A stretch of DNA of 40,524 nt from an uncultured Roseburia sp. Its GTDB lineage: Bacteria > Bacillota > Clostridia > Lachnospirales > Lachnospiraceae. The first letter of the stretch is position 1. The number at the start of each line of letters is the position of its first letter. Shown here piece after piece: positions 31,436 through 39,464 of the stretch. The DNA is taken from positions 1 to 40,524 of the forward strand of contig CALWHT010000022.1 of the NCBI GenBank assembly GCA_944380515.1, written 5' to 3'. The notes beneath the pieces are model-generated. The model had not been told where the DNA came from. It searched no databases and saw nothing but the letters and a program-made list of their open reading frames with translations. Both the position numbers and the translations under genes were made by a program.

Positions 31436-32344
31436 TCATTTCATCACATGAACCTTATATTTTTGCAGTTCTTCTATATACAGCTCGCCGATGTGGCTGA
31501 CCTTTGCCCCCTTGCGCTTCACATAGCCGATACGCATCTTTTCGCTCTCCTTTAGCGGTATGGCAATGTAATCGCTGCCGTTTAATTCCTCACAGATAAT
31601 ACCGGAGCAAAGCGTGTAGGCGTTAATCCCAACCATAAGATTCAAAAGCGTCGCGCGGTCGTTCGCCTTGATCAGCCGCTTATATTCATAGGTGCTTTTC
31701 ATTTCCTCGGCAAGATAAAGCGAATTGTTTTTCCCCTGGTCAAAGGACAGGCAGGGGTATTCGTCCAGCTCAGCCATGCAGATGACATCCTTTCCCGCCA
31801 GCGGATGGCCAGACCAGAGATAGACATAGGTGTCACAGGAAAACAGCTCGATAAATTCCAGCCCGTGCTCCCGAATGATTTTCGTCATCACCTTTTCATT
31901 AAACCCGTTCAGATACAAAACGCCGATTTCGCTTTTAAAATCGCGGACATTCTCCACCACGTCATAGGTGGTCGTCTCATGCACCGCAAATTCGTACTGC
32001 TCCATGCCGGCTTTTTTGACGGTCTCCACAAACGCTTTGACCGCGAAGGTGTAGTGCTGCATGGAAACACTGAATTTTTCCCGCGTCTGCTTGTCGATGT
32101 ATTTGGAGGAAAGCAGGGCAAACTGCTCGGTCACCTGTCTGGCATAGCCGAGAAACTCCTCTCCCTCCGGTGTGACGATAATTCCCCGGTTGGAGCGCAG
32201 AAAAATATCCAGCCCGATTTCCGCTTCCAGTTCACGTATGGTTTCGGAAAGACTGGGCTGGGAGATAAAAAGCTTTTTTGCCGCCTCGTTCATGGAACCG
32301 CAGTCCGCGATGGCAAGCGCGTATTTTAACTGTTGCAGCGTCAT
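31436..32344 (-). CDS. LysR-family transcriptional regulator
   Basis: A 302-residue regulator with the N-terminal winged helix-turn-helix (about 1-60, MTLQQLKYALAIADCGSMNE and EAAKKLFISQPSLSETIREL) and a periplasmic-binding-like effector domain from about 90. The helix contains the usual S-Q-(P/S)-x-L-S pattern. AAGGA lies about six bases before the ATG. Its ATG overlaps the YitT stop by four bases, so it is the last gene of a 33222-31436 operon. Target and effector are unknown; the neighbours are membrane proteins, not a metabolic operon. Confidence 0.9.
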   Translation of the reverse strand: MTLQQLKYALAIADCGSMNEAAKKLFISQPSLSETIRELEAEIGLDIFLRSNRGIIVTPEGEEFLGYARQVTEQFALLSSKYIDKQTREKFSVSMQHYTFAVKAFVETVKKAGMEQYEFAVHETTTYDVVENVRDFKSEIGVLYLNGFNEKVMTKIIREHGLEFIELFSCDTYVYLWSGHPLAGKDVICMAELDEYPCLSFDQGKNNSLYLAEEMKSTYEYKRLIKANDRATLLNLMVGINAYTLCSGIICEELNGSDYIAIPLKESEKMRIGYVKRKGAKVSHIGELYIEELQKYKVHVMK

Positions 32345-33225
32345 AATTCTTCCTTTTTTTCAATATAGCGTTTTTTGCTGGAAAAGCCCCTGCCGGACAC
32401 CTCGCTGACGCGGCTGATCATCACAAACGCGTTCTCGTCCACACTGTGTATCAGCTTCTCCGTCTTTGCCAGCTCCCGCATGGAAACCACCGTAAGCAGC
32501 ATGTTTGTCTCTTTTCCCATATAACCGGTCTCGCTCTTTAGCATCGTCACGCCCCGGTCAATATCCTTTAACACCGCTGCCCGGATTTCCTCAATTTTTG
32601 TGCTGACAACTTTAATCTGCATCTTCGCGGTTCCGAGCATTAAACACCGATCCAGCACGGAACTGTAGACAATGACGAGCAAAATGCCGTACAAAATCTG
32701 CTCCCCGGTGCTGTGAAATACCTGAAGCAGCAAAATCAGCATGTCAAATACATAAATAGATTTTGATACCGGTATTTTGAAATATCGGTTCAGTATAAGC
32801 GGCGGAATATCCATGCCTCCGGTGGACGCCCCTATCCGAATGACAATCCCGATTCCGACTCCGATGCAGATTCCTCCGAATACCGTGCACAAAATCAAAT
32901 CCTGCGTGATACGGTAATCTCCCAGCAGTCTTGTAATACATTCAAGCGCAATCGGGTAGCTGAAGGTACTGACAATCGTGTTTGCCGCAAATTTCCACCC
33001 AAAAACAAAAAGACCCACGAAAAACATTGCCGTGTTAAATACAAAAACAAACGCCGTGACCGGAATCCCCCAAATATCATTGACAAAAAGCGCAATACCG
33101 GTAGTACCGCCCGTGATCACCCCGCCCGGCAGAATGAACATTGCAATCCCGAACGCATACAGACAGTTTCCAAGAATGACAACGCAGGTTTCCGCGACTC
33201 GTTTTACAAATTTTTCCATTATCAT
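32341..33225 (-). CDS. YitT-family membrane protein
   Basis: A 294-residue protein with five to six hydrophobic segments (about 1-205) and a C-terminal soluble DUF2179 domain (about 210-270, VVSTKIEEIRAAVLKDIDRG). The family is common in Firmicutes and lacks an agreed function. The N-terminus reads ILGNCLYAFGIAMFILPGGV and GGTTGIALFVN, typical of YitT. The start overlaps the stop of the upstream membrane gene (ATGA), and its stop overlaps the LysR start, so the three genes are coupled. The charged C-terminus ends in KKRYIEKKEEL. Confidence 0.9.
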   Translation of the reverse strand: MIMEKFVKRVAETCVVILGNCLYAFGIAMFILPGGVITGGTTGIALFVNDIWGIPVTAFVFVFNTAMFFVGLFVFGWKFAANTIVSTFSYPIALECITRLLGDYRITQDLILCTVFGGICIGVGIGIVIRIGASTGGMDIPPLILNRYFKIPVSKSIYVFDMLILLLQVFHSTGEQILYGILLVIVYSSVLDRCLMLGTAKMQIKVVSTKIEEIRAAVLKDIDRGVTMLKSETGYMGKETNMLLTVVSMRELAKTEKLIHSVDENAFVMISRVSEVSGRGFSSKKRYIEKKEEL

Positions 33226-33686
33226 ATTTCATCGTCCTCGTCGTCTTCTTCGTACCCGGAAACGCGCCCGCCGTTTTTCGAAGCGTTTTTGTACATTCTG
33301 CGGGCAAGCCTCCGAATGGCCTTATAAATTTCCCGCACAATTCCAAAAATAAAGAACATGACGATAAATCCGAATACACCGAACATGATGTCAACAAACT
33401 CCATGTTGCCGGTATTTGTCACCTTCTGTCCGATCTCAATGGCAAAGGTAATCACAATAATCAGGGTAAAAACATAAATCCATGCAATCACCATCACATG
33501 GTCATTTTTCGCCAGCCACTTAAAGATTGGATAAACCACAAAAATAAACGCCATGCCCATAATGCCAATTACCAGGAAATGCAGCTCCTTATCGGTGAAA
33601 TTGTACTCGTACGCATCGTTGAGCTGCAGCAGATGGCTGTGGATTTTCGCAATCAGCTCCACAATGCCGTATAAAAATTCTCTCAT
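33222..33686 (-). CDS. Membrane protein of unknown function
   Basis: A 154-residue protein with three hydrophobic segments (about 38-58, 68-90, 99-118) and a basic, then acidic, cytoplasmic tail ending EEDDEDDEI. I recognise no family. GAGGG lies about seven bases before the ATG. It heads the overlapping YitT-LysR operon, and overlap at the ATGA junction points to translational coupling. It may be an accessory subunit of the YitT protein. Confidence 0.7.
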   Translation of the reverse strand: MREFLYGIVELIAKIHSHLLQLNDAYEYNFTDKELHFLVIGIMGMAFIFVVYPIFKWLAKNDHVMVIAWIYVFTLIIVITFAIEIGQKVTNTGNMEFVDIMFGVFGFIVMFFIFGIVREIYKAIRRLARRMYKNASKNGGRVSGYEEDDEDDEI

Positions 33687-33803
33687 CGCTTCCCTCTCTT
33701 TTTGTATGCTACGCCAAAGGTTTTTACATTTTTCCTGCTGATTGTAATATATCCGGCCCGTATTTTCAATATGATTTTGTGCTTTCGCCTTCTCTTATAA
33801 ATA

Positions 33804-33851
33804 GAAAAGGGCTGTTTCACATGGCAGCTTTCCATGTAAAACGCCCTTTGT
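33804..33851 (-). terminator. Terminator of the GyrI-like gene
   Basis: On the minus strand AAAGGGC and GTTTTACATGG pair with CCATGTGAAAC and GCCCTTT, then TC-TATTT. It lies about 15 bases beyond the stop. Confidence 0.75.
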
Positions 33852-33864
33852 CCGTGTACAAAGC

Positions 33865-34497
33865 TTAAGCCTTTCGAATCGGATGACGAAGAACGGTTTT
33901 CAGTTTCCCGGGAGCTGCCCGCCTCGGGTCTCCGAGATAAATTTCATGGTGATAACGGTTGTCGGAAAAGTCCGGCAGATACCCCTGCTCCGCAATAAAC
34001 CGCTCCATTTTTTCCACGGTTTCCGGCTCCATGTCATAGGGTCCGATGTGCATACACTGCACGCACAGTCCTTCCTGCCAGGTAAAAAATTCTACCGATG
34101 AGAAATCCTCCTGTTTTTTCCGCGAAGCTTCCTCCACTGCCCATTCAAAAGCTTTTTTATCCACAAAATCGGGCAGTCTTATCATAGAAATCCACTGAAA
34201 TTTCTCTTTCCGTGTGTAATCCACGCCGCATACGCCTTCCTGCCACCAGAGTCCTTCTAACGGCGGCACCACATACGAAAAATAACCTTCGATTTTGTGC
34301 CCGGCCTTTTCGCTCATTTTTAAGGTAAACGCGACTCCGTATAAAAGCCCGATGGCACGCTTATATGCGCCGTCCTCCTCGTTCGGATCTCCGGCGCCGC
34401 GCACAGCCGCAAAATTCATTGCGGGAATTTCTACGATACCCGGTTTTTTCGGTGGGAGATAATATTCCCTGTATTCCTTTTTGTAATCAAACGCCAT
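33865..34497 (-). CDS. GyrI-like small-molecule-binding domain protein
   Basis: A 210-residue protein of the GyrI-like/AraC effector-binding superfamily, without a DNA-binding domain. The N-terminus reads MAFDYKKEYREYYLPPKKPG and the domain has the usual paired beta-alpha units; GYFSYVVPPLEGLWWQEG and CMHIGPYDMEPETVEKMERF near 150-170 are typical. Such proteins bind hydrophobic cations or drugs. AAAAAAGGAGG precedes the ATG. It follows the BlaI-like regulator by 71 bases on the same strand, suggesting a drug- or wall-stress-responsive pair. Confidence 0.85.
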   Translation of the reverse strand: MAFDYKKEYREYYLPPKKPGIVEIPAMNFAAVRGAGDPNEEDGAYKRAIGLLYGVAFTLKMSEKAGHKIEGYFSYVVPPLEGLWWQEGVCGVDYTRKEKFQWISMIRLPDFVDKKAFEWAVEEASRKKQEDFSSVEFFTWQEGLCVQCMHIGPYDMEPETVEKMERFIAEQGYLPDFSDNRYHHEIYLGDPRRAAPGKLKTVLRHPIRKA

Positions 34498-34568
34498 ATG
34501 ATAAGCCTCCTTTTTTCTCAGGATAACATATGGAACAGGACAACTGTATGTCGTGTTATTCCCGCCGC

Positions 34569-34817
34569 CTACCGCACTTCCTCCGCGCCGAGTGCGATAT
34601 AGTAAACCTTAACGCCATGACGCCGCCTCTGTACATAGCCCTGCCGAACCAGCAGATTGGCATTTTCCCGGATTACCCGCGGCTCCAAATTTCTTTGATA
34701 GACCTCTTTTACGGCTTCCGACAGCTCGTCCGCAGCCATTTCACGGTTCCTGTCCCAGAGAATATTTAAAATCATATTTCCCGCATCTGATAAATTATCC
34801 AAAAATACACCGTCCAT
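34569..34817 (-). CDS. BlaI/MecI/CopY-like winged-helix regulator
   Basis: An 82-residue winged-helix protein resembling the penicillinase-repressor family (LSDAGNMILNILWDRNREMA and DELSEAVKEVY at the front), but shorter than BlaI (about 125), with the C-terminal dimerisation helices missing. The ATG at 34817 has a GAAGGA about six bases upstream; a GTG 11 codons earlier is open but lacks a site. It precedes the GyrI-like gene. No blaR or penicillinase gene lies nearby. Confidence 0.7.
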   Translation of the reverse strand: MDGVFLDNLSDAGNMILNILWDRNREMAADELSEAVKEVYQRNLEPRVIRENANLLVRQGYVQRRRHGVKVYYIALGAEEVR

Positions 34818-35190
34818 CGTGCTTCCTTCATCCTTTGTATAAACTTTCACATTTTCAATTCCAAACGCTCGTCAACTATGATTGTAGCACAGATATTGTA
34901 TTTTTAAAACGAATTGTTTCATAAATTCAGTAAATTCTTTTTATTAAAGAAATTTTATTATTCAATTCTTTATTTTTCAGACTTTCTTGTGGGCACAATG
35001 AGCGGCGCCTGTCATCAGAGGTCATTTCGGACTGCTATCGTAATTCCGCTGTAATCATAATGAATGGCAGCCAAAATACGCGTTATCATAATCCGAAGCA
35101 GGGATTCCGTTGCTGACGTCTGTAAATTTACGGGAATTTATGATATGATATACAGGAAATTGTCGATTTGTTTTTATTACAGAGGTGCCT
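34818..35190. other. AT-rich divergent intergenic region
   Basis: I see no gene in these 373 bases between the BlaI-like gene and the DNA glycosylase. The left part is AT-rich and holds -10-like TACAAT on the minus strand (34886-34881). The right part holds TTTACG and TGATATGAT (about 35127-35148) as a candidate promoter for the glycosylase gene. The middle is more GC-balanced and might be a decayed gene, but I recognise nothing. Confidence 0.4.
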
Positions 35191-35775
35191 ATGTATACTT
35201 ACGAAGAATTAAAGAAGTTTGTAGAGCATTGCTCACGCTGCCCGCTGTCACAGACCAGAAATAAGGCCGTGATGGGAAAAGGAAATTTAAAATCACCGGT
35301 TCTTTTTGTCGCGGAAGCGCCCGGAAGAAACGAGGACAGAGACGGCGTGCCGTTTACCGGAAAATCGGGCGTACTATTTGACCGGCTGCTTTCCGAAATC
35401 AACCTGTCCCGCGAAGAAGTCTACATCACAAATGTTGTCAAATGCAACCCTCCCGGCAACCGTGATCCGCAGCCGAGCGAACAGGAGCTTTGCATTCCTT
35501 ATCTGAAATATGAAACGCTTATGCTGCGCCCAAAAATCATTGTCTGCCTGGGGAGAATCGCGGCTCAGCGGCTGATTGACCCGCACTATAAAATCACAAG
35601 GGAGCATGGTACCTTCCTGTTTCGAAAAAACACCTGGCTCACGGCATTTTACCACCCCTCCGCCGTTTTAAGGGATGAGGGAAAGCTGGGGGAGATGCAG
35701 GCGGATTTTCAGAAACTAAAGGAAAAGCTGGGGGAAATCGATGCCTGTGATTTTACATCTAACAGTCCAAACTAA
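35191..35775 (+). CDS. Family 4 uracil-DNA glycosylase ([4Fe-4S])
   Basis: Removes uracil from DNA. The 194-residue chain has the family 4 [4Fe-4S] cysteines Cys14, Cys17, Cys85 and Cys101, the active-site motif AEAPGRNEDRDGVPFTGKSG (41-60) and the C-terminal FYHPSA. The ATG at 35191 has AGAGG five bases upstream; a GTG two codons earlier is open but lies too close to that site. It is a single-gene unit. The family 4 enzyme is typical of Clostridia, archaea and thermophiles. Confidence 0.93.
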   Translation: MYTYEELKKFVEHCSRCPLSQTRNKAVMGKGNLKSPVLFVAEAPGRNEDRDGVPFTGKSGVLFDRLLSEINLSREEVYITNVVKCNPPGNRDPQPSEQELCIPYLKYETLMLRPKIIVCLGRIAAQRLIDPHYKITREHGTFLFRKNTWLTAFYHPSAVLRDEGKLGEMQADFQKLKEKLGEIDACDFTSNSPN

Positions 35776-35838
35776 CATAAATCATAAAAGAAGGGCGAAA
35801 GCATGTACAGTTTTCTTTCTGCCATTCAGAATTAATAC

Positions 35839-36048
35839 TTATCCGGTAATGCCAAACCATACGAACAAAATCACACCAATTATTCCCAGCCCAATACCAA
35901 CCTGAATATATGGCTTTTCCTCATATTTATCATACTTATAAAATAATTGTGCAGCTATCATAAAATCCAACGCTGCACTTCTGGAATGCATATCTATCTG
36001 CTCATCCCGTTCATCTTTTACAGGTCTTTGTTTCGGCGGCTGTTTCAT
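35839..36048 (-). CDS. Small membrane protein, last gene of the XRE operon
   Basis: A 69-residue protein, MKQPPKQRPVKDERDEQIDM at the N-terminus, with a hydrophobic C-terminal helix (VGIGLGIIGVILFVWFGI). It resembles a small-protein family (perhaps DUF6442) that I recall beside small XRE regulators. The ATG at 36048 has AGGAGGG nine bases upstream; an earlier open extension is inside the preceding gene. It is the third gene after the XRE regulator. Confidence 0.65.
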   Translation of the reverse strand: MKQPPKQRPVKDERDEQIDMHSRSAALDFMIAAQLFYKYDKYEEKPYIQVGIGLGIIGVILFVWFGITG

Positions 36049-36061
36049 ATCACAATCCCTC

Positions 36062-36481
36062 CTAATTCCTGGCTTCATAATACAAATATGTGAATAATTC
36101 CGCAAACAAGGATATCGCAACCGCAAATGCCAGTCCTACCCCCATCGCCGTAAAGCCATCATAGCCGGATACTTTTCCCATTATTAACGATGCAAGCATC
36201 AGCACAAAGGAGATCGCCTGCGTCAGTCTGAAAGCTTTGCTTTTCGATTTCAATTCAATTAACCGATTGCGTTCATCAAATTCTTCCACTCTGTCTTCTT
36301 TTGATAATCTTTGAGATAAGCTGCGCATTATCATGCCAACGCCTAAAAAGAGCAAAACCGCTATGAGGATAATCCCGTTTATATCAACCTTCTTGCCGGA
36401 AATATCCGCAATGAGATTTAAAACGCCCAAAGCTGCCATAAAAACGCCGGAAGCAAACACCTTTTTGTTATAAATCTTCAT
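36062..36481 (-). CDS. Four-helix membrane protein of an XRE operon
   Basis: A 139-residue protein with four membrane segments (about 9-28, 34-52, 86-105, 112-134) and a charged cytoplasmic loop (RLSKEDRVEEFDERNRLIEL) between helices two and three. It resembles DUF2178-like proteins that I recall beside small XRE repressors in Firmicutes; no function is known to me. The start overlaps the XRE gene by 14 bases. Confidence 0.7.
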   Translation of the reverse strand: MKIYNKKVFASGVFMAALGVLNLIADISGKKVDINGIILIAVLLFLGVGMIMRSLSQRLSKEDRVEEFDERNRLIELKSKSKAFRLTQAISFVLMLASLIMGKVSGYDGFTAMGVGLAFAVAISLFAELFTYLYYEARN

Positions 36482-36698
36482 ACTGCCGATCCTCCAACTC
36501 TTTATTTTCTTTCAGACAGCACAATTCCTCCACACTCACGTCAAATACTTCCGCTAACCGATATGCCAGCATAAGAGATGGGCTGTATTGCTCCTTTTCG
36601 ATGGAAATAATTGTTCTTGAAGAAACATGAACCAAATCCGCTAATTGCTGCTGTGTCATTTTTGCTGCTGTCCGAAATTCTTTTACTTTCGTTTTCAT
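36468..36698 (-). CDS. Small XRE-family repressor
   Basis: A 76-residue Cro/CI-type helix-turn-helix protein with almost no extra domain: KEFRTAAKMTQQQLADLVHV and SSRTIISIEKEQYSPSLMLA. GGGAG lies about seven bases before the ATG. Two TGAAG-N4-CTTCA dyads overlap its promoter region, so it is probably autoregulated. The first gene of a three-gene operon with two membrane proteins. Confidence 0.85.
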   Translation of the reverse strand: MKTKVKEFRTAAKMTQQQLADLVHVSSRTIISIEKEQYSPSLMLAYRLAEVFDVSVEELCCLKENKELEDRQYEDL

Positions 36699-36717
36699 GC
36701 ACTTTCTCCCGAAAACA

Positions 36718-36747
36718 TGAAGTTTGCTTCATATGAAGGTAGCTTCA
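36718..36747. promoter_or_regulatory. Tandem XRE operators TGAAG-N4-CTTCA
   Basis: TGAAGTTTGCTTCA (36718-36731) and TGAAGGTAGCTTCA (36734-36747) are two perfect dyads, 16 bp apart centre to centre, directly downstream of the XRE -10. A bound dimer pair would block initiation. Confidence 0.7.
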
Positions 36748-36775
36748 TGCTATCACATAGATATTATATTGTCAA
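36747..36775 (-). promoter_or_regulatory. Promoter for the XRE operon
   Basis: TTGACA (36775-36770), a 17-base spacer and TAGCAT (36752-36747). The -10 touches the upstream operator dyad. Confidence 0.65.
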
Positions 36776-36811
36776 TAACTGCCGCCTGTTTTTACAAACA
36801 GCAGACAGAAT

Positions 36812-36958
36812 CTAAATTACCCTGCTCATATATGTCACCTTCCAGATACTTTGCGGATTTATAAGAGCCTTTCTGATTTTTTCCCCTGCTTCTCTCTTAA
36901 AATACTCCCAGTTTATTCCGGCTTTTCGCCCATTCGCATATGCCGTAGTTTGTTCCAT
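36812..36958 (-). CDS. Possible 48-codon ORF of unknown nature
   Basis: An ORF reading MEQTTAYANGRKAGINWEYF then a charged middle (KREAGEKIRKAL) and ending in MSRVI. There is no convincing ribosome site before the ATG, and I recognise no family. It lies in the AT-rich stretch between the XRE promoter and the acetyltransferase gene, so it could be the remnant of a lost gene. The rest of 36776-37055 shows TATAAT (36965-36970) as a possible promoter for the next gene. Confidence 0.25.
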   Translation of the reverse strand: MEQTTAYANGRKAGINWEYFKREAGEKIRKALINPQSIWKVTYMSRVI

Positions 36959-37055
36959 ATATAAGTACTATAATTCGTTTGATTATTTTCAATGGTTATG
37001 TCAAAATACAAATATCAGCTTTGTTTCGGAAAATTATTTTGTAAAGAGGTACTCT

Positions 37056-37832
37056 ATGATATATGAAATTTCAAACACAAATACAGCTGCAGCTTTGTTC
37101 GGCAAATGGGACGAAACACTTATCTGGTCCTGTTTGCAGGGGGTAATGGGAAAAATCTATGCGGATGATTGGAACAATCCAACCGCGGCAATGGCTGTGA
37201 TTGGGGATTTCACCTTTTTTGCCGGTGAACCGAATGCAGAATTAGTGTCTTATAAACCGGATCGGTGTACTCAAAATTTTATGATCATGGTTCCGCCGAA
37301 TGAGTACTGGCAGCATATGATTACACAGGTTTACGGCAATAAAGCCAAAATTGTTTCCCGCTATGCAATCAAAAAGGAGCCGGGTATTTTTCATCAGGAA
37401 GAACTGGAAAAAGCCGTTGCTTCTCTACCGGAGGGATATCAAATTTCCATGATTGATGAACCACTTTACAACATGTGTCGGTCAGAAGCATGGAGCGCTG
37501 ATCTGGTGTCACAGTTTCCGACCTATGAAAATTATCAGAAACTCGGACTCGGCGCAGTAATTCTCAAAAACAATGTGATTGTGTCCGGCGCATCCTCTTA
37601 TTCCAGGTACCGTGAGGGCATAGAAATAGAAATTGATACCAGAGAAGATTGCAGGCGAATGGGATTCGCCTATGCCTGCGGGGCAAAACTGATTTTAGAG
37701 TGCTTAAAACGGAATTTATATCCCAGTTGGGACGCGCAAAATAAGGCCTCTGTCGCACTGGCAGAAAAATTGGGGTATCATTACAGCCATAGCTATACGG
37801 CAATCGAGGTGTGGGGATATGGAAAACTGTAG
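37056..37832 (+). CDS. GNAT-family acetyltransferase (GNAT_acetyltran type)
   Basis: A 258-residue acetyltransferase of the long GNAT type. The C-terminal acetyl-CoA domain is visible from VSGASSYSRYREGIEIEIDT to LYPSWDAQNKASVALAEKLG and Y, typical of this family. The N-terminal half is a substrate-binding or structural domain. AAAGAGG lies about eight bases before the ATG. It starts an AT-richer run of accessory acetyltransferase genes. Substrate unknown. Confidence 0.82.
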   Translation: MIYEISNTNTAAALFGKWDETLIWSCLQGVMGKIYADDWNNPTAAMAVIGDFTFFAGEPNAELVSYKPDRCTQNFMIMVPPNEYWQHMITQVYGNKAKIVSRYAIKKEPGIFHQEELEKAVASLPEGYQISMIDEPLYNMCRSEAWSADLVSQFPTYENYQKLGLGAVILKNNVIVSGASSYSRYREGIEIEIDTREDCRRMGFAYACGAKLILECLKRNLYPSWDAQNKASVALAEKLGYHYSHSYTAIEVWGYGKL

Positions 37833-37883
37833 AAAGGACTTATGGGAGCCTGTGGCGTAAAACGCTTTGGAATGGAGATTGAT

Positions 37884-38207
37884 ATGATTGGCGATATTGT
37901 GAAAGTTACGGTAGACAGGCCGCTTGGCAGTTATCACCCGGAACATAAAGATATGTATTATCCTGTCAATTACGGATATGTAAAGGGAATTATAGCACCA
38001 GATGGAGAAGAACAGGATGCTTATATTTTAGGTGTGGATAAGCCTGTAACGGAATTTGTAGGCAAAATCATTGCCGTTGTACATAGATTTGATGATGTGG
38101 AAGAAAAATGGGTTGTCGCACCTGAGCATCTGTTTTTCAGCAAAGAGGAGATTATGAAACAGATTCATTTTCAGGAACAATACTACCATTCTGAAATTCG
38201 GATGTAA
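37884..38207 (+). CDS. Inorganic-pyrophosphatase-like protein
   Basis: A 107-residue protein with MYYPVNYGYVKGIIAPDGEE and a following QDAYILGVDKPVTEF; the Y-P-V-N-Y-G-Y and D-G-x-x-x-D-(A/P) stretches recall the type I inorganic pyrophosphatase core, but the chain is shorter than the normal enzyme of about 170 residues. Catalysis is therefore doubtful. The ATG at 37884 has TGGAG six bases upstream and matches the usual N-terminus (MIGDIVKVTVDRPLGSYHP); an open extension of 14 codons exists. It sits between two acetyltransferase genes and could be a modified phosphate-binding relative. Confidence 0.75.
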   Translation: MIGDIVKVTVDRPLGSYHPEHKDMYYPVNYGYVKGIIAPDGEEQDAYILGVDKPVTEFVGKIIAVVHRFDDVEEKWVVAPEHLFFSKEEIMKQIHFQEQYYHSEIRM

Positions 38208-38232
38208 ACGAAAATATATGGAGGATTGCCCT

Positions 38233-38674
38233 ATGGTTCGTGAAGCGACGGAAAATGATTTACAGGAAATATTAGAATTATATCTATATTTGCACGAAAA
38301 GGCTGTTCCGGAAATGTCGGTGCATCTGGCCGATACATGGAGGCAGATTTTACAGGATGAAAATCATCATCTTATTGTAAACGTAGTGGATGGAAAAATT
38401 GTATCTTCATGTGTTTGTGTTATTATTCCAAATCTGACTAGAAATGTGCGCCCTTACGCATTTGTGGAGAATGTTGTCACCCATTCTGATTACAGACAAA
38501 AAGGGTATGCATCGGAATGTTTGAATTATGCAAAAAAAAATTGCAGAAAAACAGAATTGTTATAAGATGATGTTATTAATTGGTTCGAGGGAACAAAAAA
38601 CATTGGATTTTTATAAAAACGCCGGATATAACAGTACAGATAAAATTGCATTTATTCAATGGATTGATCGGTAG
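38233..38674 (+). pseudogene. GNAT acetyltransferase split by a frameshift in an A9 tract
   Basis: The first frame encodes MVREATENDLQEILELYLYL to about residue 110, with acetyl-CoA-site sequence VVTHSDYRQKGYASECLNYA. A homopolymer of nine As (38532-38540) then shifts the frame to an early stop. With eight As the frame would continue KKIAEKQNCYKMMLLIGSRE, QKTLDFYKNAGY and end ...AFIQWIDR at 38674, a normal GNAT C-terminus. So the gene is intact apart from one inserted A. A sequencing error, phase variation or transcriptional slippage could each explain this. The start with GGAGG eight bases upstream is chosen over an ATG that overlaps it. Confidence 0.75.
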
Positions 38675-38695
38675 GTCGGATTGGAGAAAATTGAA

Positions 38696-39130
38696 ATGGT
38701 AAAGAAAGCAGAAGAGAAAGATTTGAGAGCAGCTGCGGAAATGGCAGTTATGATGTGGAGCAGTCATTCCGTGGAAGATTTATTGAGTGAGTTTGCCGAA
38801 ACCGTTAATAGCGAAAAAGCGCAAGTCTTTTTGAAACATGTTCAGGATATTCCGGCAGGCTTTGCTCAATGCGGATTACGGCATGATTATGTTGAAGGGA
38901 CAAACAGCTCCCCCGTCGGCTATTTGGAGGGTATATTCGTGAAAGAAGAATATCGGAAACGTGGTTATGCAAAGGAATTATTATCGGCCTGTGAAAATTG
39001 GGCGAAAAAACAGGGCTGTACGGAGTTCGCAAGCGATTGTGAATTGAATAATAAGGGGAGTTTTGATTTTCACAAAAGCATGGGATTTAAAGAGGCGAAT
39101 CGGGTGATTTGTTTTACCAAGAGGTTGTAA
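38696..39130 (+). CDS. Aminoglycoside 6'-N-acetyltransferase-like GNAT protein
   Basis: A 144-residue GNAT protein. The run VEGTNSSPVGYLEGIFVKEE and YRKRGYAKELLSACENWA, then TEFASDCELNNKGSFDFHKS and a final RVICFTKRL, fits the AAC(6')-I family of aminoglycoside acetyltransferases as I know it. This is a family-level call; activity and resistance cannot be inferred. The ATG at 38696 has TTGGAG about nine bases upstream. It follows the frameshifted GNAT gene by 22 bases on the same strand. This acetyltransferase cluster precedes an IS3-family remnant, which suggests acquisition. Confidence 0.7.
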   Translation: MVKKAEEKDLRAAAEMAVMMWSSHSVEDLLSEFAETVNSEKAQVFLKHVQDIPAGFAQCGLRHDYVEGTNSSPVGYLEGIFVKEEYRKRGYAKELLSACENWAKKQGCTEFASDCELNNKGSFDFHKSMGFKEANRVICFTKRL

Positions 39131-39155
39131 TTTGGGGAAAATCCGAGAGGGGGGG

Positions 39156-39464
39156 TGCGGACAAAAAGTTGGACCACCTAAGGGCTCCGAAAGGAGCTGA
39201 ATTAAAATGTATTCGCAGGACAAAATTGATGTTGCCTTAAAAGTATTTCATCAGTGCGGATCGGTAACCACCACCATTCGAGTCCTTGGTTATCCCACCA
39301 GAAGGGCACTTTACACCTGGATAGCCAATGAAAGATCCGTCAAGTCGGAACGCTACACCAGAGCCAGTCTAAACGGCTGTACCCCGTTTGAACTGGCTCT
39401 TCACCTTTATACTGTCCTTGTATCATGGAGATGTTTTCATATATTTACTGAAATTCTTTTCTAA
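39156..39464 (+). mobile_element. IS3-family insertion sequence remnant
   Basis: TGCGGACAAAAAGTTGGACC (from 39156) looks like the terminal repeat of an IS3-family element, followed by a ribosome site (AAAGGAG) and the start of orfA at 39207. The ORF reads MYSQDKIDVALKVFHQCGSV, TTTIRVLGYPTRRALYTWIA, a transposase helix-turn-helix, then departs from orfA after about 45 residues. The following SLNGCTPFELA resembles the C-terminal LNGxTPxE motif of orfB, so an internal deletion may have joined the two ends. A hairpin (AGAGCCAGT facing ACTGGCTCT) covers that part. No matching right-end repeat is seen. The element is inactive. Confidence 0.65.

Noticed and set aside
35064-35264. Plus-strand ORF upstream of the DNA glycosylase
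   Set aside because: It overlaps the glycosylase start in another frame, has no ribosome site and no family signature.
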